Below the pieces are notes generated by a model, which had not been told where the DNA came from, searched no databases, and worked only from the letters and a program-made list of their open reading frames with translations. This document shows positions 28,081-37,745 of a stretch of 64,000 bases of DNA, piece after piece. Made by a program: the position numbers and the translations under genes. Each line of letters starts with the position of its first letter. The stretch's first letter is position 1. The stretch covers positions 3,775,135-3,839,134 of the forward strand of contig NC_030385.2 in the NCBI RefSeq assembly GCF_001625215.2, in the 5' to 3' direction. This DNA comes from Daucus carota subsp. sativus (Eukaryota; Streptophyta; Magnoliopsida; Apiales; Apiaceae).

Positions 28081-30610
28081 CTATGGAATACTTGATGAAG
28101 CTCCGCTACAAGAAGTTCCTTTGCCTTTTCCCAGTGCTTGATAATCCATTTCATTCTTGTACCTTGTTGACTTCCTTCGCCCCGCTTTTTTTGTAATGTT
28201 CTCATCATCATGCAACACCAATGGAAAACCTATCAATGAAGGCCAGTCACTCTGATTTAAGATTGGTTGAAAGTGCCCTGCATAAACTTTTCTTGCATTC
28301 TCTAGCTTGTAACAGTCATCTATGAAGCTTGTGTATTGCAATCCTACATTAGCACAACATGCAAGTACATGGGAACATGGAATATGATATGTTTGCCACT
28401 TGTTACAAGTGCAAATGTGATCATGTAATTGCACAATTTGTTTGTTCCCACCCTTTTGACCATGTTTCATTGTAGTAACCTCAAATACCAAAGTATTCCT
28501 ATCAAACAATCTCACATGATGTCCACTTGCACGCTTTATCCATTTGGCAAGAATCTGATTTGCATGTTTGGTGAACTCATTCCCATTAATGCTTTGTTTC
28601 TCAATCTCCACCCTGCGTTGGTCAAAGTAGCTAACCACCTTATAAAATAAGGAAGTAACTAATGCAGTGATCGGGAGTTTTCTCGAAGCTTTAATGGCAT
28701 TGTTCCAACTTTCAGCCATGTTCGTGGTCATGATACCATATCTCTTGCCTCCATCATATGCCAAAGTAGACTGTATTGGGTTGATTTCACTAAACCACTC
28801 ATCAGCTCTTGGCTCAACTGCCAATAATGCATTCCAATGCAAATTTGACTTGGCCACAGTTAATTGGCTACACATTGCAACCACCCTATCCTTCAAATTG
28901 ATTTTCTTGAACTTCTTGGCAAAGTTAGCTGCTAGGTGTCTCACACAAAATCTATGATGCCCAAGTGGCTCACACCAACCAACTGCAGGGTTGTTCATAG
29001 CAGAAATGATTCCCGCGTGTCTATCAGAAATGACGCACACTCTTGTTCGCTCTGCAACTACTACCCTTCTCAATCTCACCATGAACCAAGTCCAGCTTCC
29101 TACATTTTCCCCCTCGACAATGGCAAAAGCAACCGGAAGAAGGTGGTAGAAGCCATCAATCGCTGTAGCTGTAAGCAAGACCCCACCATACTTTCCATAT
29201 AGATGTGTACCGTCAATCTGAAGTACCGGTATGCAGTGTGCAAATGCATCTATGCAAGGCTGGAATGTCCAAAAGACTCGCTTGAATCTCACCACCTATA
29301 ACATATTTCACACAATTTGAATTAATTAAAGGGTTAGAGTTCACTGTTCCTTCTTAGGTTTTAGAAATATTTATAAAGACTGATAAAAAGTACAACGAGT
29401 TAGGATCCATGTCATGTCATGCTACCTCAGATATAGGCTGTCTCATGTCATGCTCCTTGAAGTACCAATCAATCTGTGTGCCAGGATTGGAAATCTGTAG
29501 AGCATTTAAAAACAAAGGAAGTTTCTGATACGACTGCTCCCAAGACCCATAAACTGTATTAGTAGCAATCCTTCTTGCATCTCTAACCTTCTTCTTTGAT
29601 GGTGTATAACCAAATTCCTTCACAATGGTAGACACTAACACCTTATCTGAAACTGAAGGATCTGCAGCTATAAGGCCAGTAATGATTTGTGCAATATTTG
29701 TAGAATTCAAATTGTGATGATCTTGTGATATAGACTGATTGAGACAAGTGTGCGGTCCCTTAGTGGACATAATTTCAAAACAACTATGTGTTGCCCTCTT
29801 TCTGGCCCTCAACTTCCATCGACAACCTGTTGTTGCCAATTTGCATTCCAAATCCCAAGTCAATGGATCAGACCTTACCACTTTGAACTCTTGATGATTG
29901 GCTATATGAACACGCTTTACCACCTCCAACAACTCCTCTTTTGTCTTAAATACCATTCCCCTTGTCAACTCTGCTGGATTATGCAGATCACCAACCTTTT
30001 GCATAATTGGCTCCTTATATGAAATTACCATTGACGAGCCATCAAATGACCTATAATAAGGTATATCATCATCTCTAAACTCACTACTTCCTCTTGAGTT
30101 GCCTTCACTATCTACCCGAGACATATATAGTGACCTACTTGTACTACTGCTTGAAGTATTCTCACCTTGCACACTTTGTGAGTTGTGTGAAGTTGAAGTA
30201 TTTTTAGAACTTTCACCCGTTTTCGAACATTGAACCACATCATTCGAATTTTGGACCGTATCAATTGAAATCTTTTCCACATAAAGCTCCACATGAACCT
30301 TACTACCCGAACCATCTAAAGATTCGAACATATACTCAACGTCATCATCATCAACAATTGGAGCAACAACAAACTTGTTTGTCGTAGTATTTAAAACTCT
30401 ACGCAGCAGTTTCAACTTGTACATACTCGGATCAATAAACAATTTTGCATACAAAAGATCCAATAATCCTCCAAACTTCAAATTGAAGAGCAACTTCACA
30501 AATCGAATAGGATCTTTATCGTACGTAGAACCAATAACACTATTACTGATAATGTTACCATCATAATACAACCAACACATCACATAATTTGAATTAGAAC
30601 CAGAAGCCAT
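28081..30610 (-). CDS. MULE transposase (MURA-like, DDE with SWIM zinc finger)
   Basis: Two exons, 30610-29426 and 29295-28081, give 799 residues with phase 0 at the join (PISE|VVRFKR). Order of domains: an N-terminal region of unknown role with a Ser-rich linker; a Mutator DNA-binding zinc module (GMVFKTKEELLEVVKRV, then C-x(5)-C with WKLRARK, then H-T-C); a DDE core with D423 (QIDGTHLYGKY), D486 (VISDRHAG) and E590 (TTNMAESWNNAI); and a SWIM finger (C-T-C-N-K-W, then P-C-S-H-V). All catalytic and zinc residues are present and there are no stops, so it is probably active. MURA enzymes cut both element ends and join them to target DNA, making 9-bp duplications like those seen here. Its upstream region is the motif-rich right end of the element. 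The product should act on MULE 1 and on the derivative next to it. Confidence 0.93.
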
Positions 30611-30812
30611 TATCAGTACATTATTGGAAATTAGGGTTCAAAATACTCGTGGCCGAAAAGGAAGAAAAATAAGAAGAAATTACATGCTTATATCTAATTT
30701 ATAATGAAGCAAACAAACGAGAGTAAAAGATTGTACCAGAGCATGTTTGTTGACACATTGTTGTGAATAGGCAGTAGACAGACGAAGAAAAGGGTAAAGT
30801 AATGTCTTTACA

Positions 30813-31160
30813 CGCATTTTTTATATGCGTAATCACAAAACCGCATCTCCTGGATGCGAATGCCAGAAAGATACACGCATTGTTTAAATGCGAATTCACA
30901 CATTCGCATTAGATGGATGCGTTTCCTTTGTCAAATTTGATTTATAAGATTAACTAAAAACGCATTAGACATATGCGTATGTCGACCCTCGCATTACCCA
31001 TATGCGAATATCTAATTCTGGATTACATAATTAAAAGAAGACGCATCCTGCAAATGCGAATATGAGGCTTGTGAATCTGGGGTGAGGATTTTGGTAGGGT
31101 ATATCACGCATCTTATGAATGCGTATGCGAAGAATGGAATACACGCATCTGCTGAATGCG
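30813..31160. repeat. Array of nine 17-bp palindromes CGCAT-N7-ATGCG
   Basis: Perfect half-sites with exactly seven spacer bases at 30813-30829, 30842-30858, 30876-30892, 30905-30921, 30961-30977, 30990-31006, 31042-31058, 31107-31123 and 31144-31160. Spacers differ in every unit. Start-to-start distances are 29, 34, 29, 56, 29, 52, 65 and 37 bp. A tenth perfect unit is in the other end of the same element (23625-23641). The array lies in the promoter and leader side of the transposase, between its start codon and the element end. The constant geometry with variable spacer is what a dimeric DNA-binding protein would select; a role in folding or small-RNA production is the alternative. Confidence 0.92.
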
Positions 31161-31248
31161 TGTTTGTCTGGTTAATTTGGGCCCCTGCCGCGCCCCTGGT
31201 TAATTTGGGCAACAATTATTAAAAAACAGTTATTTTGGGCCTTCACCC

Positions 31249-31257
31249 AATTCATTT
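31249..31257 (+). repeat. Right target-site duplication of MULE 1
   Basis: AATTCATTT, matching 23527-23535. Only 19 bases separate it from the duplication of the next element. Confidence 0.85.
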
Positions 31258-31536
31258 CCTCATTAAATATCATAACTATATACTCGGGTGAAAGCCCAAA
31301 ATAATTATTTTTTTAATAATTAGTGTCTAAATTAAACGGGGGCGGTGTATGTGCCCAAAGTAACCAGACAAACTCGTATCTGCTGAATGCGTATATACCA
31401 TTCTCCGCATACGTATCCATAAGATGCGTGATATACCCAAAATCTCAGCCCAAATACGCATCCATCGAATGCGAATGTGTGAAATCGCATTTTAAAAATG
31501 CATGTATTTTAAGGCATACGCATCCAGGAGATGTGG

Positions 31537-31784
31537 GGACTGTTTGGGTGAACTTAAAATAAGTGCTTCTTACTTAAAGTAAAGAAAGTAAAGTAGAAGT
31601 TAGAATTTAGTTAAGACTTATAAGTGATTAAAGTGTTTGGTAAAAAAGTAGAAGTCATCAAACAATAGTTGAAATTCTTAACTTTTTGTAAGTACTTCTC
31701 GACTTTTTACACAAACGGTACGAATAACTGCTTCTAACTTATAATTTCAGAAGGCGGGCTTAAAAAATCCACCCAAACACCTAC
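31537..31784. mobile_element. MITE nested in the non-autonomous MULE
   Basis: 248 bp from GGACTGTTTGGGTG to CACCCAAACACCTAC, flanked by GTGG on both sides (31533-31536 and 31785-31788). The uninterrupted version of the same site is visible in MULE 1 (GGAGATGCGGTTTTGTGATT on the minus strand near 30842), which proves the insertion. Its internal end sequence matches the MITE at 4880-5050. Confidence 0.8.
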
Positions 31785-31896
31785 GTGGTTTATGATTACG
31801 CATATAAAAAATGCGTGTAAAAGAAAAGTACTTTACCCTTTTCTTCGTCCGTCTACTGCCTATTCACAACAATGTGTCTACTGCTTATATATTATA

Positions 31897-32208
31897 CTCC
31901 CTCCGTCCCAATAAATAGTATACGTTTGGTGTGGACACGGAGACCAAGAAAAAGTGTAAAAAATGAGTAAAGTTAGATAAAAAATGAGTAAAGTGGTGGG
32001 ACTCATTTGTATTTAATTATAGATGTGTGATAGTGGAGGAAAGTAGTGGGTGTAATAGTGTTTATATTATTATAAAATGAAGATAGTGGAAGAAAATAGT
32101 TGGTGTAACAGTGTTTTACATTATTAAAAGTTGCTATTTTAGGAATGTATAGAAATGATGAGACGTCCCAAAGAGGAAACTGTATAGAAATGACCGGGAC
32201 GGAGGGAG
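31897..32208. mobile_element. Stowaway MITE nested in the non-autonomous MULE
   Basis: Starts CTCCCTCCGTCCCAATAAAT and ends in the inverse GACCGGGACGGAGGGAG. It is flanked by TA at 31895-31896 and 32209-32210. MULE sequence homologous to the transposase leader continues on both sides. Confidence 0.9.
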
Positions 32209-32802
32209 TAACGATTATATCAGCTGCCTTAACATACATGCTCTAGTACATTCTTTTGCTCCCGTTTGTTTACTAAAATCAACACATAATACATATCCAC
32301 AGAAAATATCCATATACAATCTGTTTATAAACACATATAAATAAACAACAAGCATCTGCATCAACAAATGATTCAAAGACGGAATCAATATAACAAATAT
32401 AAATTAAAATTCACCAACAAAACCTATAAATGTCACTATATCATAATATTCAAGGCAATTCAATATGAAAAACCTCAAAAGTGATATTAAAACTTACATA
32501 TAGTCGAAGTTGATCTCCTAAACTGATATAGTCTTCATTGACAGTAAAAAATCTTCGAAAAGCACTAGCACGAAGAGGATATACAAGACACTTTGTTCAA
32601 TTGGGCGTAAATTGTGTGTATATGTTGGGTTAGTAGGATAGGGAAATAAAGGGGAAGTAGAAGTAGTCGAGATAGTTTTATTTTACATCATAATCGCATT
32701 TCTTGGATGTGAGGTGGTGTGTAAATTGGGCACTTACAGCTACACTGATTATTTCGGGCATTAGTATATACAGTGAGGATATATAGGGCAATTTCTCTAT
32801 AT

Positions 32803-33031
32803 ACTCCCTTCGTTTTGAAATATAGGTCATTTGACTTTTTTGCATGTATTTTTAAATTTTTTGACCGCAAGCTTAAAATCATTATTTTTAAAAATTTTAT
32901 TTTATGAATAACAATATCAAGCATATATTTTTATTCGAAAAAGAAAATTTTGAAAATAATCGTTTTTAACATATGATCAAAGAACTTAAAAATATTTGAA
33001 AAATGCGAAACGACTTACATTTCAAAACATT
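32803..33031. mobile_element. Stowaway-like MITE, hit at its edge by the non-autonomous MULE
   Basis: The left end, CTCCCTTCGTTTTGAAATAT, pairs with the inverse of the right end CATTTCAAAACATTGACG. Its first bases (CTC) form part of the 9-bp duplication TATATACTC, so the MULE inserted exactly at the MITE border. Confidence 0.6.
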
Positions 33032-33290
33032 GACGATATTTTATAATTTCTCATCGTTCTCATTCTGGTTAATCTCATTTTCGTATCCTTTTGTTCACAT
33101 TCTTTCTTTTTTCTATGAACCTTCCGAACGCCCCCGGATTTGGAGAATGAAAAATTTGTAGTTCAACCAAATACAGCCGCCTAAATAAAATCCGAAGATA
33201 CAGTCACATCAAAAGAGTGTAGGGTTAAAAGTTCAATATATATCCCTTCGTGCATTTCACCTTTGAGTGTCACAGCTCACAGAGTAAGAA

Positions 33291-34921
33291 ATGGAGTCGA
33301 GAACTGCAGCTGCGTTTATGACGATGATGATGATGATGTCTGTTATGGTTTGTCTCAAGATGATTACAACAAACGCAACCGAGTCAACTCAATACGAGTC
33401 ACCCGAGTACACACTGGTTCACTCCGAGTCAGATTATGAAATCAGGCTCTACCGAGTCGCTGCCTGGATGATCGCTCCTGTTAAATCTCAAATCTCCTTC
33501 GAAAAAGCCACTCGTAATGGCTTCCACAGGTCTCTCTCTCCCTCTCTCTCTCAGTTATTCAGTTATGTAATTGATTTTGACTTTTTGCTTATAATTTTTA
33601 TTGTATACATAAATTTGGTGTAAAGCCGTGGAAATTTATTATTAATCTGTTTGTTTGTAAAATGTAATTGATTCTGTATTTCTGTTGCATTAAGAGTACT
33701 ATTTGTTATCATTTTTTTTCCCGAGATGATGTGCTGTAGTTATTTGCTTCCATTTCTCGATAATCGATGTGTGTGTATTGTGTTTAGGTTTTAGTAGATA
33801 ATAATGTGAAGACTAGCTGAGGTAATTGATAATCGATGGATAGGGAAAAGAAAGGGGAATAAATCGTAGTTATATTATGTGTTGTTGTTTGTGGGAGATC
33901 AATGCCGTCCTTTGTGAGATAGGAGGTGTGTTTGCCAGCCGATAGGATAAGTCGATAATTAGAACGTTTAGCCCTTGTATGTGCTGTTTATTTTGTGTTC
34001 TATAGCTATTTCTAAGTCTAAAATTATAACATGCATGATTTTAACATCTTGTTCAATTTAGTTAGGATTTTGCTGGCAGAAGTCAACAAACAACAAGCTA
34101 GAACTTCTAAATGCTTCAGCTATTTTGAAATTGCAAGAATTGCATATCACACTTTACTTGAGGTTTTTGCTGGCAGAAGTCAATAAACAACAATATAGAA
34201 CTTCTAAATGCTCCAGCTATTTTGAAATTGCAAGGATTGCATATCACACTTTGTATTTTAGGGCGACTGATAACCGGAGATAGTATACAAGTTTTTGTTT
34301 TATGTCTATCCAATGTAATTTTTCAGGTCTGAGTGTATTGCTGGTTAGATAACTACCTTACTGCCATGTGCTTATTTTTATCAATATAGGAAACAAAGAA
34401 GTTTTGGATATGTAGAATGATTTTTTTGAGTGAGAGCATTAACATATATCCAGCTATTTTTACTGTTTTTGCACAACAGGTTGTTTCAGTATATTGAAGG
34501 TGCAAACTTAAACTCGTCTCGTGTCCCAATGACAATCCCCGTCTTGACAAGCATAGTCCCAGGAGCAGGACCACTTCGTTCATCGGGTTACTCTGTGCAG
34601 TTCTATTTGCCTGTTAAATTTCAAGCAACCCCTCCACTTCCTCTCCCAGAATTGGAACTTGAACCTGATCACTGGAATAGCCGTTGCATTGCTGTGAGAA
34701 AGTTTTCTGGATTTGCCAAGGATAAAAACATTGTCACCGAGGCAGAAAAACTGGCCATCAGCTTGAGCAGGTCTCCGTGGGCAAATTATACTTCTTCTGA
34801 AACTGAATATGCCTACTCAATCGCCCAGTACAATTCTCCTCTGCGTTTCATAGGGCGATTAAATGAAGTGTGGGTGGAAGTCGATGGCTGTCAATCTAAC
34901 CTTCTTATAGCTGCTTCCTGA
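33291..34921 (+). CDS. SOUL haem-binding family protein, secreted type
   Basis: Exons 33291-33529 and 34480-34921 give 226 residues (splice restores GFHRLFQYIEGANLN). Residues about 8-27 are hydrophobic and Met-rich, a likely signal peptide. The codons there are an ATGATG run. The SOUL fold follows: YESPEYTLVHSESDYEIRLY, a VPMTIPVLTSIVPG block, a YLPVKFQ strand, and a C-terminal RFIGRLNEVWVEV. SOUL/HBP proteins bind porphyrins and may act in tetrapyrrole carrying or buffering. Plant members with a signal peptide resemble animal haem-binding protein 2, and their substrate is not settled. The length fits the family and both exons are clean. The single intron contains a tandem duplication. Confidence 0.9.
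34071..34251. repeat. Two-copy tandem repeat (98-bp period) in the SOUL gene intron
   Basis: TGCTGGCAGAAGTCAACAAA at 34071 is repeated as TGCTGGCAGAAGTCAATAAA at 34169. The copies stay alike for about 83 bp. Confidence 0.85.
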
Positions 34922-35609
34922 GATTATACGGATTTCATGCTCTCATTTCGAGTGTACATGATGACGCACTTTGGTTCTTGTTTGGTGTATTTGCAGTAAT
35001 CTAGTAGACAGTGATGTCCCTTCTAATTCATATCTCAGCAAATCTGAAATAAGACATCACTGTATCTAAATATGCTTCATATTAGTGGTGTATATGGCCT
35101 TTTCGTTGAAAGTCCGGAAAACTATATATTGATCCAACTAGACAGGTTGCATTGATCTGGAGTTTGGATCAGTTCATAACTTCATATGATACTTGCTGTA
35201 CGATTTGAGGAGAAGTCATGGTCATATGAATGCTTTCCAAGCATATGATAATTTAGCTTCCAAGTTCTCAGTGTCTACCATTTTTTTAGGTTAATCGTCT
35301 GCCATCTAATGTTGCATGCTGAAGAGATCAAGAAACTGAGAATACAGAGCAATCAATGTCGACATCCCGTATTAGCAAGCTACTCCTACATTGCCTTTAT
35401 ATTTTTAACTGAAGCAATAGAAATGAGCAAGAGGAGTAAACAAGAGGAAAGCAGACCGAGTACCAGTGTACTTCTGTACTAATTATCACCAAATTGTCGC
35501 TTTCCAAGATTCAGCCTAGTTAAAAACATAATTTCTATAATACATATCCGTTCTACTTAAATTATTAAAATCCAAATTTCAGCCTAGTTACCAACATAAT
35601 TTCTATAAT
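34922..35609. other. Intergenic with a 68-bp direct repeat
   Basis: 3' UTR of the SOUL gene and AT-rich DNA. CAGCCTAGTT followed by ACATAATTTCTATAATACAT occurs at 35512 and again at 35580; the second copy abuts the next transposon. CAGTGATGTC and GACATCACTG near 35010 and 35050 form a small hairpin. No gene is seen. Confidence 0.55.
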
Positions 35610-35706
35610 ACATATTCCAGGGTTTGGGCCCCAAATAACCAAATTTAGGGTGAAAATGCCCCAAATAACAAAATACCTGAAAAATGGCCCTCACTAACCA
35701 ATAGAG

Positions 35707-36781
35707 ACGCGTCTGGTGTAGCGTTTTTGTTAAAAAAACGAAAACGCTACATCGTGTAGCGTTTTATACTTTTTTAAACCTGACAAACGCTGCTACAAGT
35801 ACCGTTTAAGTTTTAAATTTTTTATTTAAAACACAAAACGCTATTTATATTAGCGTTTTGAGTAAAGCTTGCGTGGCCAAAGAGGGGGGTAGGGGCTTAA
35901 TGAGTTAACAGGCACAAAACGTTACTTCAACTAACGTTTAGGCCAGTTTACCTTCTTTTAATTTTCCTATTTTTATTTCTAATTTTTTTTTAATTTTATT
36001 GATCTATTTTATTTTGTGTTTAATTTATAATATCAAAAATGCTATACAAAAATACTTTTAGTTTTTAAGTATAAATTAATCATTCTAGAGCCCAAACATA
36101 AACCCTAAATGTTAATGATTGTTAATTTACTTTTTAAAACTGGTTTCTCAGCCTTTACAGCCTCGCATTAATTAGGGTTTAGGCTCGAGGGAGTAGGGCC
36201 TCTCAATCTTAAACCCTAACCGTCGGCCAATTTAATATACAGTACGAACTAATCATTCTGTAACCCAAAACTAAACCCTAAATGTTAACGGTTGTAAATT
36301 TATTTATTCCGCCGGCGTCTCGGCTTCAGGGCCTTCGGCCCTTCAGCCTCGCTTAATTAGGGTTTAGGCTCGAGGGAGTAGGGCCTACCGGCCCTACACC
36401 CTCAATCCTAAACCCTAACCGTCGGCCAATTTAATATACAGAACGAATTAATCATTCTGCAACCCAAACCTAAACCCTAAATGTTAACGATTGTAAATTT
36501 ATTTATTCCGCCGGCGTCTCGGCTTCAGGGCCTTCGGCCCTTCAGCCTCGCTTAATTAGGGTTTAGGCTCGAGGGAGTAGGGCCTACCGGCCCTACACCC
36601 TCAATCCTAAACCCTAACCGTCGGCCAATTTAATAAACAGTACGAATTAATCATTCTGCAACCCAAACTTAAACCCTAAATGTTAAACGTTAATTCAGTT
36701 AGCGTTTTTCTTTATTTGAAATATGAAAACGCTTATGCGTGTAGCGTTTTGGTTTATAAAAGAACGCTACTGCATTTGCGT
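35707..36781. repeat. Eight 17-bp units with CGCTA/TAGCG or CGTTA/TAACG half-sites
   Basis: Clear units: CGCTA-N7-TAGCG at 35745-35761 and 35839-35855; CGTTA-N7-TAACG at 35920-35936; CGTTA-N7-TAGCG at 36688-36704; CGCTT-N7-TAGCG at 36730-36746. Degenerate ones: 35707-35723, 35788-35804 and 36765-36781. Most are extended by runs of A before and T after (AAAACGCTA..TAGCGTTTT). The geometry, 5-7-5, is the same as in the MULE at 23536-31248, but the half-site is different. They lie only in the two end regions, not in the central tandem array. Confidence 0.8.
36060..36690. repeat. Tandem array with 199-200 bp period, about three copies
   Basis: The word AATCATTCTG(C/T)AACCCAAA recurs at about 36251, 36451 and 36650, with a diverged first copy near 36079. 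Each unit holds CGCCGGCGTCTCGGCTTCAG, GGGCCTTCGGCCC and CCCTAAACC/TTAGGGTTTAGG. The last two full copies are almost identical. Telomere-like words occur singly and are not a telomere tract. Confidence 0.85.
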
Positions 36782-36875
36782 CTGTACTTGGTACCGAGGG
36801 CCATTTTTACAGAAATGGTTATTTGGGGCATTAAGTCTGATATTTGGGTTAATCAGGGCCATCTTTCCATATTCC

Positions 36876-37745
36876 ATTCTATGTTATACTCATACATATT
36901 AAATTTAATTTAATTTAAAAATCACTGGTATATCAAAAAAGAAAAAAGGTTAATTATCTAATTGGACACTCACTCTGCACCAATATATCATCTGGGTCAC
37001 TTTCAAATTTTCGATTTCATTTGAGACACTGTTTTTCAGAAGTTGTATCAGTCTTGAAAATAAAAAAAATAAAAAGTTAAAGTCGAAAACAAGTCGAAAA
37101 CAAGTCGATAGTTTGAGAAGTGTTACTCATGCGGATCTAACACAATAGGCTATAAAGATTATGTACTATTAATTGAATTTCTGCGTCCAAAAAATGGTTA
37201 TATATGGATTATTAGGGGTTTTCATAATTCATCTCTTCCATCATCAATTTTACCAATTTTTTAGACGCTGAAATTCAATAGATCGTACATACATAATTTT
37301 TATAGTCTATTCTGTTAGATCCCAATGAGTAACATTTCTCAAACAGTCTTTTTGATTTGGAATTTAACCTTTTATTTCTATGACTAATACAATTTCGATA
37401 AATGATCGTTTCAAATGAGACCGAATTTGAGAGCTGACGATGTTGATGTGAAGTGAGTGCCGGATTATATTATTTTAACCCATATATCAAAATTGAAATG
37501 ACATATTTTTTTAATCTATACCCGAACACCTCTGACCTTTCTCAACACAAATTACACTAGACAACAAGAAGCCGCCTTTGGTAGTACTCGTTTCCATTTC
37601 TTCCTTATTTTTGTTTCCAGCCCCAAATTCTTATACATATCAATCTTCGCAGCACTAATCTTTTCCGACGAGAGCGAGAGCCTTGCTCAATTCACAGCTT
37701 ATTTCATATATTATAAACCCCCTTTGTATACAGTTGAGTTGAAGA
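36876..37745. other. Intergenic / promoter of the plastid membrane protein gene
   Basis: AT-rich. CATATATTATAAACCC, about 35 bp upstream of the next ATG, is too close for a normal leader but could be a weak TATA element. No gene is seen. Confidence 0.45.

Larger units (their letters stand above)
23536..31248. mobile_element. Complete autonomous MULE with dissimilar ends, carrying transposase and a PMD gene
   Basis: 7713 bp, bounded by a perfect 9-bp direct repeat AATTCATTT (23527-23535 and 31249-31257), the duplication size of Mutator elements. The left end starts GAGAAATTGCCCTATATATC. The right end, read inward, starts GGGTGAAGGCCCAAAATAAC. Only a short terminal resemblance is shared, so this is a non-TIR type MULE. 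Inside are a plus-strand PMD gene (24482-26967) and a minus-strand MURA-like transposase (30610-28081) that converge, so each promoter lies in its own terminal region of about 500-650 bp. The left terminal region contains a transcribed-leader-like exon with a GTAAGT donor at 23862 and possible acceptors at 24006 and 24478. The right terminal region contains nine 17-bp palindromes. Both genes are uninterrupted, so the element could still be active. Confidence 0.88.
31286..32797. mobile_element. Non-autonomous MULE, deletion derivative of MULE 1 in inverse orientation
   Basis: Flanked by a perfect 9-bp duplication TATATACTC (31277-31285 and 32798-32806). Its left end (GGGTGAAAGCCCAAAATAAT) corresponds to the right end of MULE 1 and matches it inward to about 32271. 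Its right part, 32346-32797, is an inverted copy of the left end of MULE 1 (23536 to about 24036). Both genes are deleted, so it keeps only the two ends and would need a transposase in trans. Two MITEs have since inserted in it (31537-31784 and 31897-32208). It retains 17-bp units at 31375, 31412, 31457 (perfect), 31486, 31519 and 32695, mostly with one or two changes; 31799-31815 is unchanged except in its spacer. Because it lies tail to tail with MULE 1, the pair forms a large interrupted hairpin (30711-31248 against 31286-32271). Confidence 0.85.
35619..36866. mobile_element. Non-autonomous MULE-like element with 17-bp palindromes and a 199-bp tandem array
   Basis: 1248 bp, flanked by CATATTCC (35611-35618 and 36868-36875). 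Counted as nine bases it is ACATATTCC against CCATATTCC, one mismatch. The terminal regions are weakly inverted: GGGCCCCAAATAACC, then ATGCCCCAAATAAC on the left, against GGCCCTGATTAACCC, then ATGCCCCAAATAAC inverted on the right. The terminal 220 bp or so on each side carry eight 17-bp palindromic units, and the middle holds tandem repeats. No coding region is present. It needs a transposase from elsewhere. Confidence 0.7.

Noticed and set aside
30813..31160. CRISPR-like reading of the repeated units
   Set aside because: Units are palindromes with 7-base spacers and uneven distances, in a plant transposon; no cas genes exist here.
23536..32797. One large MULE with inverted repeats at 23536 and 32797
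   Set aside because: The two perfect 9-bp duplications show two separate elements, 23536-31248 and 31286-32797.
36060..36690. Interstitial telomere
   Set aside because: TTTAGGG-like words are single and part of a 199-bp unit.
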